Notes: generated by a model from the sequence alone, not told the origin. Numbered from the stretch's first letter, positions 25,762 to 35,457 are shown. The stretch is DNA of 64,000 bases from Pseudomonas sp. BBP2017 (GCF_003024385.1 NZ_PVZN01000018.1:48671-112670), one strand, 5' to 3'. Numbers and translations: made by a program.

Positions 25762-25824
25762 TGCAGGAGTCACTGCTGATCTACCCCATGAGTTGAAACC
25801 GATGTATGAATTTTCTACAGGCAT

Positions 25825-25851
25825 GAAAAAGCCGCCCCGGAAGGCGGCTTG
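25825..25851 (-). terminator. Rho-independent terminator of lysS
   Basis: On the minus strand AAGCCGCC (25850-25843) pairs with GGCGGCTT (25836-25829) around a six-base loop, and five T follow at once. It begins 11 bases after the lysS stop. It separates lysS from the tetR gene. Confidence 0.85.
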
Positions 25852-25861
25852 TTCAGAACAC

Positions 25862-27364
25862 TCAGGCCTGTGGACGCATGTGCGGGAACAGGATCACATC
25901 GCGAATCGATGGCGAGTTGGTCAGCAGCATCACCAGACGGTCGATACCGATACCCTCACCGGCGGTTGGCGGCATGCCGTATTCCAGAGCGCGAACGAAG
26001 TCGGCGTCGTAATGCATGGCTTCGTCGTCGCCGGCGTCCTTGTCAGCCACCTGGGCCATGAAACGCTCGGCCTGGTCTTCCGCGTCATTGAGCTCGGAGT
26101 AGGCGTTGGCGATTTCGCGGCCACCGATGAACAGCTCGAAACGGTCGGTGACGTTCGGGTTCTCGTCGTTGCGACGGGCCAGCGGCGAAACTTCGAACGG
26201 GTACTGGGTGATGAAGTGCGGCTGTTCCAGTTTGTGCTCGACCAGCTCTTCGAAAATCATCACCTGCAGCTTGCCCAGGCCTTCGAAGCCGAGGACCTTG
26301 GCACCGGCTTTCTTGGCGATTTCACGGGCCTTGTCGATATCGTTCAGGTCGTCAGCGGTCAGCTCAGGGTTGTACTTGAGGATCGAGTCGAACACTGACA
26401 GGCGTACGAACGGCTCACCGAAGTGGAACACTTTGTCGCCGTACGGCACGTCGGTGCTGCCCAGTACCAGCTGCGCCAGCTCGCGGAACAGCTCCTCGGT
26501 CAGGTCCATGTTGTCTTCGTAGTCAGCGTAGGCCTGGTAGAACTCGAGCATGGTGAACTCGGGGTTGTGCCGGGTCGAAACGCCTTCATTACGGAAGTTG
26601 CGGTTGATCTCGAAGACTTTTTCAAAGCCACCCACCACAAGCCGCTTGAGGTACAGCTCCGGCGCAATACGCAGGAACATGGCCATGTCCAGGGCATTGT
26701 GGTGAGTCTCGAACGGCTTGGCTGCGGCGCCACCAGGGATGGTCTGCAGCATCGGCGTTTCCACTTCGAGGAAGTCACGCTGGATCAGGAAGTTGCGGAT
26801 ATGGTTGATGACCTGCGAACGCACGCGGAAGGTGTGGCGGGTTTCTTCGTTGACCATCAGATCGACGTAACGCTGGCGATAGCGCTGCTCGGTGTCGGTC
26901 AAGCCGTGGTGCTTGTCAGGCAGCGGGCGCAGCGACTTGGTCAGCAGGCGCACGTTGGTCATTTCGACGTACAGGTCACCCTTGCCGGAACGCGCCAGGG
27001 TGCCCTCGGCGCTGATGATGTCGCCCAGGTCCCAGGTTTTGACCTCGGCCAGGGTTTCTTCCGGCAGGGTCTTGCGGTTGACATAGACCTGGATGCGTCC
27101 GGTCATGTCCTGAATCACCATGAACGAGCCACGGTTGAGCATGATACGGCCGGCAACCTTGACCGGAATCGCTGCAGCTTCCAGCTCTTCCTTGGTCTTG
27201 TCGACATACTGCTTCTGCAGGTCGTTGCAGTAGCTGTCACGGCGGAAGTCGTTGGGGAAGGCGTTACCCTTGGCGCGCTCGGCAGCAAGCTTTTCCTTGC
27301 GCAGGGCGATCAGGGTGTTTTCTTCCTGTTGCAGGTCTTGCGGGTCGAGTTTGAGGTCGCTCAT
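25862..27364 (-). CDS. lysS: Lysyl-tRNA synthetase, class II
   Basis: Cytoplasmic enzyme that charges tRNA-Lys using ATP. The 500 residues match class II LysRS. An N-terminal OB-fold anticodon-binding domain (about 60-150, with GRIMLNRGSFMVIQDMTGRIQVYV) precedes the catalytic core. Motif 1 lies around FLEVETPML. Motif 2 is FRNEGVSTRHNPEFTMLEFYQAYADY. Motif 3 is the C-terminal GIGIDRLVMLLTNSPSIRDVILFP. The start at 27364 (MSDLKLDPQDLQQEENT) matches the family. It follows prfB by 85 bases carrying a REP half-element, the usual prfB-lysS order. Confidence 0.97.
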   Translation of the reverse strand: MSDLKLDPQDLQQEENTLIALRKEKLAAERAKGNAFPNDFRRDSYCNDLQKQYVDKTKEELEAAAIPVKVAGRIMLNRGSFMVIQDMTGRIQVYVNRKTLPEETLAEVKTWDLGDIISAEGTLARSGKGDLYVEMTNVRLLTKSLRPLPDKHHGLTDTEQRYRQRYVDLMVNEETRHTFRVRSQVINHIRNFLIQRDFLEVETPMLQTIPGGAAAKPFETHHNALDMAMFLRIAPELYLKRLVVGGFEKVFEINRNFRNEGVSTRHNPEFTMLEFYQAYADYEDNMDLTEELFRELAQLVLGSTDVPYGDKVFHFGEPFVRLSVFDSILKYNPELTADDLNDIDKAREIAKKAGAKVLGFEGLGKLQVMIFEELVEHKLEQPHFITQYPFEVSPLARRNDENPNVTDRFELFIGGREIANAYSELNDAEDQAERFMAQVADKDAGDDEAMHYDADFVRALEYGMPPTAGEGIGIDRLVMLLTNSPSIRDVILFPHMRPQA

Positions 27365-27411
27365 GTCGTCACATTTTCCATCAGAGTTCATTGTCCCTTG
27401 CCTGTGGCCAG

Positions 27412-27440
27412 GGATCGCGGGGCAAGCCCGCTCCCACCGG
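27412..27440. repeat. Single REP half-element between prfB and lysS
   Basis: GATCGCGGGGCAAGCCCGCT followed by CCCACCGG is a single REP-type unit of the kind common in P. putida-group genomes. It matches the left arm of the pair at 39315. Here only one arm is visible, so a hairpin would be limited to the internal GGGCAAGCCC. Confidence 0.6.
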
Positions 27441-27449
27441 GTGTCGCGG

Positions 27450-28545
27450 TTACAGCCCCTGCTTGAGGCTGGCTTCCAGGTATTCGTCGATATCGCCGTC
27501 GAGCACCTTGTCGCAGTCGCTGCGCTCGATGTTGGTGCGCAGGTCTTTGATCCGCGAGGCGTCGAGCACATACGAACGGATCTGGTGGCCCCAGCCGATG
27601 TCCGACTTGCTGTCTTCCAGAGCCTGGGACGCCGCGCTGCGCTTTTGCATTTCCAGTTCGTACAACTTGGCCCGCAGCATTTTCATCGCGGTGTCTTTGT
27701 TGGCGTGCTGGGAGCGTTCGTTCTGGCAACTGACCACGGTGTTGGTCGGAACGTGGGTGATACGCACCGCCGAGTCGGTGGTGTTTACGTGCTGACCACC
27801 GGCGCCCGAGGAGCGATAGGTGTCGATGCGCAGGTCCGACGGGTTGATCTCGATTTCCACTTTGTCATCGATCTCGGGGGACACGAACACCGCCGAGAAC
27901 GAGGTGTGGCGACGAGCGCCGGAGTCAAACGGGCTCTTGCGCACCAAGCGGTGCACGCCGATCTCGGTACGCAGCCAGCCAAAGGCGTACTCGCCCTTGA
28001 TGTGCACGGTGGCGCCCTTGATGCCGGCGACTTCCCCCTCGGACAGCTCCATGATGGTGGCGTCGAAACCACGCTTGGCGGCCCAGCGCAGGTACATGCG
28101 CAGGAGGATGTTGGCCCAGTCCTGAGCTTCGGTACCACCGGAGCCGGCCTGGATGTCCAGGTAGGCGTTGTTCATGTCCATCTCGCCGCTGAACATGCGA
28201 CGGAACTCGAGCTTGGCCAGGGATTCTTCCAGGCCCTGGAGCACTTCGACGACGTCGTTGACGGCGCCTTCGTCTTTTTCCTCGACGGCCATATCGAGCA
28301 GTTCGCGGGAGTCGACCAGACCACCGGAAAGTTCATCCAGGGTGTCGACGATCTGCGCCAGCATGGCGCGCTCGCGGCCCAGTTCCTGGGCGTACTCGGG
28401 CTTGTTCCAGACGTTCGGGTCTTCAAGCTCGCGGTTGACTTCGATCAGGCGGTCATGCTTGTGATCGTAGTCAAAGATACCCCCGAATGGACTCGGAGCG
28501 CTCGGTCAGGTCCTTGATGGTGTTCAGGATCGGTTGGATTTCCAT
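27450..28545 (-). CDS. prfB: Peptide chain release factor 2 (programmed +1 frameshift)
   Basis: RF2 recognises UGA and UAA and releases the finished peptide. The gene is read in two frames: codons 1-24 run from ATG at 28545 to a UGA at 28471-28473, then a +1 shift enters the long frame ending at 27450, giving 364 residues, exactly the family length. The shift site has CTT-TGA-C preceded by a GGGGGT Shine-Dalgarno-like stretch, the classic autoregulatory signal. The peptide anticodon SPF is near residues 204-206 and the GGQ release motif near 249-251. It is followed by lysS and lies downstream of wspR. Confidence 0.97.
28470..28490 (-). promoter_or_regulatory. prfB: prfB programmed frameshift site
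   Basis: On the minus strand the text reads GGGGGTATCTTTGAC. The internal SD-like GGGGG lies just before CTT, the in-frame TGA follows and C comes next. When RF2 is scarce the ribosome pauses at TGA, slips from CTT to TTT and continues. This is the conserved RF2 autoregulation mechanism. Confidence 0.96.
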
Positions 28546-28647
28546 GGGCGGACAGCTCTCTTACGTAATCGGTAGAAAAGCCGGGGAGTATAACCGAGTC
28601 TGGAAGCTGACGGCAGCCCGTCGGGCGGTTGTGGGGGCGGGCTGGTC

Positions 28648-29652
28648 TCAAGCCACGCCCACCTGATTGCGGCCGTTGTTCTTGGCCAGGTACAAGCCTG
28701 TGTCAGCCGCCGATATCAACTGTCGGCAGTGACTGCCAATAGCCGGTGTCAATGTTGCCAGGCCGATGCTCACCGTCAAGCGTGAGGCGGCTTCTGGCGT
28801 GCTGTGCGGGATGTTCAGGGCGAGCACGGTCTGACGCAGTTTTTCGGCAATCAGGCGCGCGCCGCCCGGTGAGGTGTTGGGCAGTACCAGGGCGAACTCT
28901 TCGCCGCCATAGCGCGCCGGGAGGTCGCTCGGCCGCGAGCAGGAACCGCGAATGGCCTCGGCCACCTGGCGCAACGCCTCGTCGCCGGCCAGGTGGCCCA
29001 AACTGTCGTTATAGGCTTTGAAATAGTCGACGTCGATCATCAGCAGCGACAACTGCTGCTGCTCACGTATGGCCCGGCGCCACTCAAGTTCCAGGTATTC
29101 GTCGAAATGGCGCCGGTTGGACAGCCCGGTAAGGCCATCGGAGTTCATCAGGCGCTGCAGCATCAGGTTGGTGTCGAGCAACTGCTGCTGGCTGACGCGC
29201 AAAGCCCGGTAGGCCTCGTCGCGTTGCAGCAGGGTCAGGTAGGAGCGCGAGTGGTAGCGAATGCGCGCCACCAGTTCGATGTTGTCCGGCAGTTTGACCA
29301 GGTAGTCGTTGGCGCCGGCAGCAAAGGCCGCACTTTTGACCAGCGGGTCTTCCTTGGTCGACAGAACGATGATCGGAATGTCCCGGGTCGCCGGGTTGTT
29401 ACGGTACTCGCGCACCAGCGTCAGGCCGTCGAGGCCGGGCATGATCAGGTCTTGCAGGATCACCGTCGGTTTGATCCGCACTGCCTGGACCACAGCCTGG
29501 TGCGGGTCGGCACAGAAGTGGAAGTCGATGTTCTCTTCGAGAGCCAGACCACGGCGTACCGCCTCACCGATCATGGCCTGATCATCAACCAACAGGACCA
29601 TTGCCGAGTTTTCATTGGTGGTCGGAAAACCGCCGAGCGGTAAATCATTCAT
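28648..29652 (-). CDS. wspR: WspR, response regulator with diguanylate cyclase domain
   Basis: Output protein of the Wsp pathway, making c-di-GMP from two GTP when phosphorylated. The 334 residues comprise a receiver domain (phosphoacceptor Asp68 in ILQDLIMPGLDG), a helical linker and a GGDEF domain. The active-site motif is GGEEF at 249-253, a functional variant. The inhibitory I-site RPSD (240-243) lies five residues before it, so product feedback inhibition is expected. It is last in the wsp order, 51 bases after wspF, and is transcribed toward prfB. Confidence 0.96.
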   Translation of the reverse strand: MNDLPLGGFPTTNENSAMVLLVDDQAMIGEAVRRGLALEENIDFHFCADPHQAVVQAVRIKPTVILQDLIMPGLDGLTLVREYRNNPATRDIPIIVLSTKEDPLVKSAAFAAGANDYLVKLPDNIELVARIRYHSRSYLTLLQRDEAYRALRVSQQQLLDTNLMLQRLMNSDGLTGLSNRRHFDEYLELEWRRAIREQQQLSLLMIDVDYFKAYNDSLGHLAGDEALRQVAEAIRGSCSRPSDLPARYGGEEFALVLPNTSPGGARLIAEKLRQTVLALNIPHSTPEAASRLTVSIGLATLTPAIGSHCRQLISAADTGLYLAKNNGRNQVGVA

Positions 29653-29703
29653 GCGCTGTCACCTGGTCACTGCCGACTGGCCGGCGTGGCACAATACGTA
29701 TCG

Positions 29704-30717
29704 TCATTTTGGAAATATTTCCATTAATCGTGCAGCGATCCGCTCCAGCGGGCGAATTTCCATCGCCGCGTCTATCGCGGCCGCAGCCTTGGGCATGCCG
29801 TACACGGCACTGCTGTGTTGGTCCTGAGCAATGGTCAGGAAGTTCTGCTGGCGCATCAGTTTCAGGCCCTGGGCGCCATCGCGTCCCATGCCGGTCAGCA
29901 GCACGCCTACCGCGTCACCTCGCCAGTAGCGGGCCACGCTTTCAAAAAACACGTCGATCGAAGGCCGGTAGATCTCGTTTACCGGCTCGGCAGTGTAGGC
30001 CAGGGTGCCATTCTTGAGCAGGCGGAGGTGGTGGTTGGTGCCTGCCAGCAACACCTGCCCGGGTTGTGGCGGCTCACCTTCGCAGGCCAATCGCACGGCT
30101 AAGCCCGAAGCGCTGCTGAGCCATTCGGCCATGCCTGCGGCGAACACCTGGTCAACGTGCTGGACCAGCACGATGGCGGCAGGGAACGCCTGCGGCAAGC
30201 CCTTGAGCAAGATTTCAAGCGCCGCCGGGCCGCCCGCTGACGAACCGATGGCCACCAGCCCTGGACGCTGCGCCACCTTAGGCGAAGGCGCATCAATAGG
30301 CCGTGGCGTGTTGCTGCGCTGCTGGCCAATCAACCAGCCGATATTGAGGATCTTGCGCAGCAGCGGCGCGGCCGCTTCCCTGGGATCACCGGCACCCAGG
30401 GCCGGGGTATCGACCACATCCAGCGCACCGTGCCCCATGGCTTCGAATACCCGGTGGACGTTCTGCTGGCGATCCACCGTGACGATCACGATGGCGCAGG
30501 GTGTCTCGGCCATGATCCGCCGGGTCGCCTCGACGCCATCCATGACCGGCATGATCAGGTCCATCAGGATCAGGTCCGGCGTTTGTTCGGCGCACAGCTT
30601 CACTGCCTCTGCGCCATTGCTGGCGACCCAGATCACCTGATGCATGGGTTCGAACGCCAACGCCCGGCGCAGCGCCTCCACGGCCATGGGCATGTCGTTG
30701 ACAATAGCGATCTTCAT
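29704..30717 (-). CDS. wspF: WspF, CheB-type methylesterase response regulator
   Basis: Removes methyl groups from the WspA receptor, resetting the pathway; in other Pseudomonas its loss locks WspR on. The 337 residues have a receiver domain with Asp53 (LMDLIMPVMDG), a linker, and a CheB methylesterase domain. The Ser-His-Asp triad blocks are GSSAGGPAALE, LVQHVDQVFAAGMAEWL and GMGRDGAQGL. The coding sequence is complete and shows no disruption, so the system should be regulated normally. Its start overlaps the wspE stop by 4 bases. Confidence 0.96.
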   Translation of the reverse strand: MKIAIVNDMPMAVEALRRALAFEPMHQVIWVASNGAEAVKLCAEQTPDLILMDLIMPVMDGVEATRRIMAETPCAIVIVTVDRQQNVHRVFEAMGHGALDVVDTPALGAGDPREAAAPLLRKILNIGWLIGQQRSNTPRPIDAPSPKVAQRPGLVAIGSSAGGPAALEILLKGLPQAFPAAIVLVQHVDQVFAAGMAEWLSSASGLAVRLACEGEPPQPGQVLLAGTNHHLRLLKNGTLAYTAEPVNEIYRPSIDVFFESVARYWRGDAVGVLLTGMGRDGAQGLKLMRQQNFLTIAQDQHSSAVYGMPKAAAAIDAAMEIRPLERIAARLMEIFPK

Positions 30718-32999
30718 CCCTGGGCTCCCCCGATCAACTCAACCACAGCATCGAGCAAGGCATCATCGTGGAAACTGGCCTTGGCCAAATAGTAGTCGGC
30801 TCCTGCATCCAGTCCACGGCGGCGATCTTCTTCACGGTCCTTGTAGGAGACCACCATGACCGGCAGCGTCTGCAGACGGTTGTCGCGACGCAGCAAGGTG
30901 ACCAGCTCGATACCATCCATTCGCGGCATGTCGATGTCGGTGATCAGCAGGTCGAAGTCCTCGCTGCGCAAGGCGTTCCAACCATCCATGCCATCGACCG
31001 CGACTGCCACCTCATAACCGCGATTACTCAGCAGCTTGCGCTGCAGCTCGCGCACGGTCAGCGAGTCATCGACCACCAGGATGCGCTTGCGTGCCGCCTC
31101 GCGGGTATTTCGCTGACCACGCTCGATGCGCTCAAGGCGACCGGTGCTCAAGAGCTTATCGACCGATCGCAACAAGTCTTCAACGTCGATGATCAACACT
31201 ACGCTGCCATCATCGAGCAGGGCACCGGATGAAATATCCTGAATCTTGCCCAACCGCGGATCGAGCGGCATCACCACCAGCACGCGCTCGCCGATCAGAC
31301 GCTCGACCGCCACACCATAGAGCATCTCGCGCTCGCGGATGACCACCACTTTGATCGTTTGCCCGTTTGTCTGGCTCGGCGGACGATTGAGCAATTGGCT
31401 GGCCGCAACCAGGCCGATGTGCCGGCCTTCGTGCCAGAAGTGCTGACGCCCTTCGATCTGCACGATGGCCTCAGCCGGCAGCTCCAGGGTGCGCTCGATG
31501 TGCGCCAGGGGGAAGGCATAGGCCTCGGCGGCAACCTCGACCACCAGGCTGCGCACCACCGACAGGGTCAGCGGCACTTCCAGGTGGAAACTGCTGCCCT
31601 GACCACTGGTCTGGGTCAACACGATCGAGCCGCGCAGCTGGCGGACCATATGCTGCACCGCGTCCAGACCAACGCCACGTCCGGAAACTTCGGTGACCTG
31701 GTCGCGCAGGCTGAAGCCTGGCAGGAACAGGAAGGTCAGCAGCTCCGCTTCGCTCATCTGCGCCACGGTTTCGGCCGGCGACAGTTGGCGCTCGATAATA
31801 CTCTGACGCAATCGCTGCAGATCAACGCCACCACCATCATCGCTCAGTTCCAGCACCAGCAAGCCGGCCTGATGCGATGCCCGCAAGCGGATATGCCCTT
31901 CCTGCGCTTTGCCAGCCAGCAGCCGTTGCTCAGGCAGTTCGATACCGTGGTCGACGGCGTTGCGCAGCAAGTGGGTCAATGGGGCTTCGAGTTTTTCCAG
32001 GACATCGCGATCAACCTGGGTCTTCTCGCCTTCGATCTCCAGGCGCACCTGCTTACCCAGCGAACGTCCCAGGTCGCGGACCATCCGGCTCTGCCCGGTG
32101 AGCACATCGGCAAACGGCCGCATGCGGCAGGCCAGGGCTGTGTCATAGAGCAATTGTGCGCGCTGACTGGCCTGCCAGCCGAACTCATCCAGGTCGGCGG
32201 CCTGTTGCAGCAGAAGCTGCTGGGTTTGTCCCAGCAGTTGCTGGGCCTGGGCCAGAGCTTCCTGTACTTCCGGGCTCTGGCCGCTTGCTTGCAGCTGGCT
32301 ATTGAGTCCATCGAGGGCACGAACGCTTTGGCTATGCATGCGTTTAAGGCGCTGCAAGGTAGCCAGATACGGTTTGAACCGCTGGGTTTCGACCAGCGCC
32401 TTGCTCGACAGGTCGAGCAAGCTGTTCAAGCGTTCGGCCGTGACCCGCAGGATCCGCTCGCCAGCTTCACCGGTGCGTTTACCCTTGCGCTGGGTCGGTG
32501 CCCCGGGTTCGGCGTCGAGCAGTACCGGCTGCTCGATCACAGGCTCCGCCATCACCGCCGCTGGCTCAAGCCCGGGCATCGGTAGCGGGGTCACAACCGT
32601 CGACGTAGCTGCAGGGTCCAGCAGCCCGGCCATCTGCACGAGAAATGCCTGTACCGCAGGCTCAATGCTCGCATCGCCAGGGGTGGCGATACGCATCAAC
32701 AGGTCAGTGCCTTGCAGCAAGGCATCGATATGCTCGGCACGCAGCCGTAACCGGCCTTCCTGGGCACCGACCAGGCAATCTTCCATGACATGGGCAACGC
32801 TGACGCCGGCATCGACGCCGACAATCCGCGCCGCGCCCTTGAGCGAATGGGCCGCACGCATGCAGGCTTCCAACTGATCGGCCTGGGTCGGATTGCGCTC
32901 CAGCGCCAGCAGGCCGGCACTGAGCACCTGGGTCTGGGCCTCGGCCTCCAGGCTGAACAGTTCGAGCAGCGACACATCGCACATTTGCTCTGGGGTCAT
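30714..32999 (-). CDS. wspE: WspE, CheA-type hybrid histidine kinase
   Basis: Central kinase of the Wsp pathway, passing phosphate to WspR and WspF. The 761 residues show an N-terminal HPt domain with His51 (AHSLKGAAR), a dimer and linker region, a CheA-type ATPase (LLRNAVDHGIE, DDGGGVD, SGRGVGLDAV), a CheW-like domain, and a C-terminal receiver (DLLITDIDMPRMDG). The order is that of CheA-receiver hybrids typical of Wsp. It overlaps both wspD and wspF by 4 bases (ATGA), indicating translational coupling through the operon. Confidence 0.96.
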   Translation of the reverse strand: MTPEQMCDVSLLELFSLEAEAQTQVLSAGLLALERNPTQADQLEACMRAAHSLKGAARIVGVDAGVSVAHVMEDCLVGAQEGRLRLRAEHIDALLQGTDLLMRIATPGDASIEPAVQAFLVQMAGLLDPAATSTVVTPLPMPGLEPAAVMAEPVIEQPVLLDAEPGAPTQRKGKRTGEAGERILRVTAERLNSLLDLSSKALVETQRFKPYLATLQRLKRMHSQSVRALDGLNSQLQASGQSPEVQEALAQAQQLLGQTQQLLLQQAADLDEFGWQASQRAQLLYDTALACRMRPFADVLTGQSRMVRDLGRSLGKQVRLEIEGEKTQVDRDVLEKLEAPLTHLLRNAVDHGIELPEQRLLAGKAQEGHIRLRASHQAGLLVLELSDDGGGVDLQRLRQSIIERQLSPAETVAQMSEAELLTFLFLPGFSLRDQVTEVSGRGVGLDAVQHMVRQLRGSIVLTQTSGQGSSFHLEVPLTLSVVRSLVVEVAAEAYAFPLAHIERTLELPAEAIVQIEGRQHFWHEGRHIGLVAASQLLNRPPSQTNGQTIKVVVIREREMLYGVAVERLIGERVLVVMPLDPRLGKIQDISSGALLDDGSVVLIIDVEDLLRSVDKLLSTGRLERIERGQRNTREAARKRILVVDDSLTVRELQRKLLSNRGYEVAVAVDGMDGWNALRSEDFDLLITDIDMPRMDGIELVTLLRRDNRLQTLPVMVVSYKDREEDRRRGLDAGADYYLAKASFHDDALLDAVVELIGGAQG

Positions 33000-33658
33000 G
33001 AAAGGCTCCGGTTCACAGCAGACAGCACTTGTTCTTCATCCAGCACCCGCACACTGCGTCCGCGCCACTGCAACACAGCGGCGGTAAAGCGCGCTTCGCC
33101 CTGATCATGCACCAGACGCTCGGGCTCCAGGCCGTGAATACCATCCACTTCATCCGCTCGCACCACCACCGAACCACCGGCTGCAGCGATGATCAGCATG
33201 CGCGGCATGATCCGCGCCGATGCGCTGCCACTGCCGAGCACTTCCAGGCCCAGCAGATCGGCCAGCGACAGACACGGCACCAGGGCCCCGCGCACGTTGG
33301 CTACGCCCTGTAGCGCCCGCGAACGTTGGTGAGGCAACGAATGCACCGGCTGCACCGGGGCCACCTCGACCAGGCAACGGGTCGCCAGAGCCAGCCATTC
33401 CTCACCCAGACGGAACAACAGCATCGAACGACCGCTGCCCTCTTCCTGCACCTGTGCCTGCTCATGGGCATCCTGAGACAGCGAGTAACGGTCCAGCAGG
33501 CGAGTCGCGGCGCTCGCATAGACAGCACAATTGCGGCAGTGGATATGTTCGGCCAGCAGCGGACAGCTTTTATCACCGCGCACACCGATACGGTTCCAGC
33601 AATCATCAATGCGGGCGGCATCAGCGGCAACGACTTGCACCTGTTGGTCTGCGATCAT
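32996..33658 (-). CDS. wspD: WspD, CheW-like coupling protein
   Basis: A 220-residue scaffold that links receptor WspA to kinase WspE. An N-terminal extension with two Cys (PLLAEHIHCRNCAVYASAATRLL) precedes a CheW domain (MLLFRLGEEWLALATRCLVEVAPVQPVHSLPHQRSRALQGVANVRGALVPCLSLADLLG). The Cys-x-x-Cys extension is characteristic of WspD compared with WspB. It overlaps wspC and wspE by 4 bases each. Confidence 0.94.
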   Translation of the reverse strand: MIADQQVQVVAADAARIDDCWNRIGVRGDKSCPLLAEHIHCRNCAVYASAATRLLDRYSLSQDAHEQAQVQEEGSGRSMLLFRLGEEWLALATRCLVEVAPVQPVHSLPHQRSRALQGVANVRGALVPCLSLADLLGLEVLGSGSASARIMPRMLIIAAAGGSVVVRADEVDGIHGLEPERLVHDQGEARFTAAVLQWRGRSVRVLDEEQVLSAVNRSLS

Positions 33659-34917
33659 TGTTCAGACTCCCGGTCAGCTCGCCGTGCAGCGCGCTCCTGC
33701 AGGCGGCGGGCGCCAGCGATATCGCCCTGGGACGCGAGCAATGCCGCCAGGTGCGCCAAGGCTTCAGCATGCTGCGGATCGAGGTACAGCGCCTTACGGT
33801 AATGGCTGAGCGCCTCGCCGGTGTCGCCTGCAGTGTCACTGAGCAAGCCCAGCCAGTAGAACGCCTGGGCATGCGGCGGGTATTGCTGCAGATAGCGGGT
33901 ACACGCGGCCTGAGCTTCGGCGCTGCTACCGGCATTGGCCAACCGGGCGATCTGCACCAGCAGTTCAGCACTGCTGTCAGGCGCTGTGGGTCGGGACGCA
34001 ATTGACGCGGCAATCACATTGAACTTGCGTGCTGGCACTGGCGAGGGGCGCGGTAAAGTGCTGGGTGCTGCAGACAGCGACGCAATTGTCAGCGGTTTGC
34101 TGTTGAATACAGGTTCGGTTTCAGTCTGTCGTACATAAGCAAAAGACTGGGCGACACCAAGCGGGCGCATGCCCATACGCGCCAGCAGACTACCTTCGGC
34201 CGGGCCGATGAACAGTACACCCTGCTCATGGATCAGCCGCTTGAGCACTTCGAATACCCGTTGCTGGGTTGGCAGATCGAAATAGATCAGCAGATTGCGG
34301 CAGAACACAAAGTCATAACTGCCCGCCTGAGCCTTCAATGCAGGGTCGAGCACATTCCCTATCTGCAACTTGACCTGTTGGCGCACACGCTCATGAACAA
34401 TGTGGCCGTCGTCGCTTTGGTCAAAATGCCGCTGGCGAAAATCCAGGTGCGATCCACGAAAGGAATTGCGCCCATACAGCCCCTGCTCGGCCCGGTTGAT
34501 CGACAGCGGGCTGATGTCCATGCCATCGACCCGGAACGAGTTCCCGGCAATGCCGGCGTCAAGCAAGGTCATGGCGATGGAATAAGGCTCCTCACCGGTG
34601 GAGCACGGCAGGCTGAGGATACGCAGCGGCCGCGCCCCGGCCAGCTCGGCCAGACGCTGGCTGGCCAGGCCAGCCAGCGCCGAGAACGATTCTGGATAGC
34701 GAAAGAACCAGGTCTCCGGAACAATCACCGCTTCGATAAGCGCCTGTTGCTCCGCCGTCGATTGTTGCAAGCGCAACCAGTAGTCATCCAGGTCGTAGGC
34801 ATCCAGTGCGGTGCAACGCTGGCGTAGCGCACGCTCGACCAGCGGCGCACCGACCGAGGCGACATCCAGACCGATGCGCTCTTGCAAGAAACGGAAAAAA
34901 TGCTGTTGGTTGCTCAT
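33655..34917 (-). CDS. wspC: WspC, CheR-type methyltransferase with TPR region
   Basis: SAM-dependent methyltransferase that methylates glutamates of WspA. The 420 residues include a CheR domain (about 1-270) with LRILSLPCSTGEEPYSIAMTLLDAG for SAM binding and the NLLIYFD and FIGPAEG signatures. A Pro- and Ser-rich linker follows, and then a C-terminal TPR-like region (AQAFYWLGLLSDTAGDTGEALSHYRKALYLDPQHAEALAHLAALLASQGD). The TPR part is typical of WspC. Start and stop both overlap neighbours by 4 bases. Confidence 0.95.
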   Translation of the reverse strand: MSNQQHFFRFLQERIGLDVASVGAPLVERALRQRCTALDAYDLDDYWLRLQQSTAEQQALIEAVIVPETWFFRYPESFSALAGLASQRLAELAGARPLRILSLPCSTGEEPYSIAMTLLDAGIAGNSFRVDGMDISPLSINRAEQGLYGRNSFRGSHLDFRQRHFDQSDDGHIVHERVRQQVKLQIGNVLDPALKAQAGSYDFVFCRNLLIYFDLPTQQRVFEVLKRLIHEQGVLFIGPAEGSLLARMGMRPLGVAQSFAYVRQTETEPVFNSKPLTIASLSAAPSTLPRPSPVPARKFNVIAASIASRPTAPDSSAELLVQIARLANAGSSAEAQAACTRYLQQYPPHAQAFYWLGLLSDTAGDTGEALSHYRKALYLDPQHAEALAHLAALLASQGDIAGARRLQERAARRADRESEQ

Positions 34918-35450
34918 TGCGGCTCCTGACGCTCACCTGCCTGGTGCTCAGGCAAGGGGTACAGCAGCGCCCGCACGGTGTCGCTGAGCAGGTCCTGCAC
35001 GCTGATGCGTTGCACCAGCCCATGGGCATCCTCACGCACCGGCCCCAGGTAGGGCGCCTGCTGATTGTCCAGGCCGTAGGGCTGAAACGCTTCGGGCAGG
35101 CAACGCAAGGTGTCGGTGGCCTGTTCAAGGATCAGACCCAGTAACAGTCCTGGCCGTAGCGGTTCGCCCCGGTAGTGCACCAGCACCAGTCGGGTACTGG
35201 TACGTACCGGTGCCGGCAACCCGAAACTCAAGGCACCGACGTCGATCACCGGGACCAGCGCGCCGCGATGAGCCAGCACCCCGGCCACCCAGTCCGGTGC
35301 TTGCGCGATAGGTTTTAGCGGCAAGCGCGGCAATACTTCGACGACTTCATGGGCGTCGAGGGCATAGCGATGCTCACCGATTCTGAACAACAGGTGCAAG
35401 GTCCCGTGAGAACTTACACCCTGGCTGCGGCGGGGCTGAAGGTCGGTCAT
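34914..35450 (-). CDS. wspB: WspB, CheW-like coupling protein
   Basis: A 178-residue CheW-type adaptor for WspA and WspE. The domain is visible from LHLLFRIGEHRYALDAHEVVEVLPRLPLKPIAQAPDWVAGVLAHRGALVPVIDVGALSFG onward, with a central RLVLVHYRGEPLRPGLLLGLILE. I set the start at ATG 35450, 7 bases after the wspA stop; a longer GTG-started reading would overlap wspA. It lacks the Cys-rich extension of WspD. Confidence 0.93.
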   Translation of the reverse strand: MTDLQPRRSQGVSSHGTLHLLFRIGEHRYALDAHEVVEVLPRLPLKPIAQAPDWVAGVLAHRGALVPVIDVGALSFGLPAPVRTSTRLVLVHYRGEPLRPGLLLGLILEQATDTLRCLPEAFQPYGLDNQQAPYLGPVREDAHGLVQRISVQDLLSDTVRALLYPLPEHQAGERQEPQ

Positions 35451-35457
35451 CGGCGGG

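Noticed and set aside
25762..25824. Extended N terminus for the TetR regulator
   Set aside because: Would reach the lysS terminator and lacks a ribosome site; the helix-turn-helix does not need it.
27365..27571. Extended N terminus for LysRS
   Set aside because: Would overlap the prfB gene end and contains unrelated, Arg- and Cys-rich sequence; the family start fits at 27364.
27450..28364. prfB as a truncated pseudogene
   Set aside because: The missing 5' part is found in the other frame with the canonical +1 frameshift signal.
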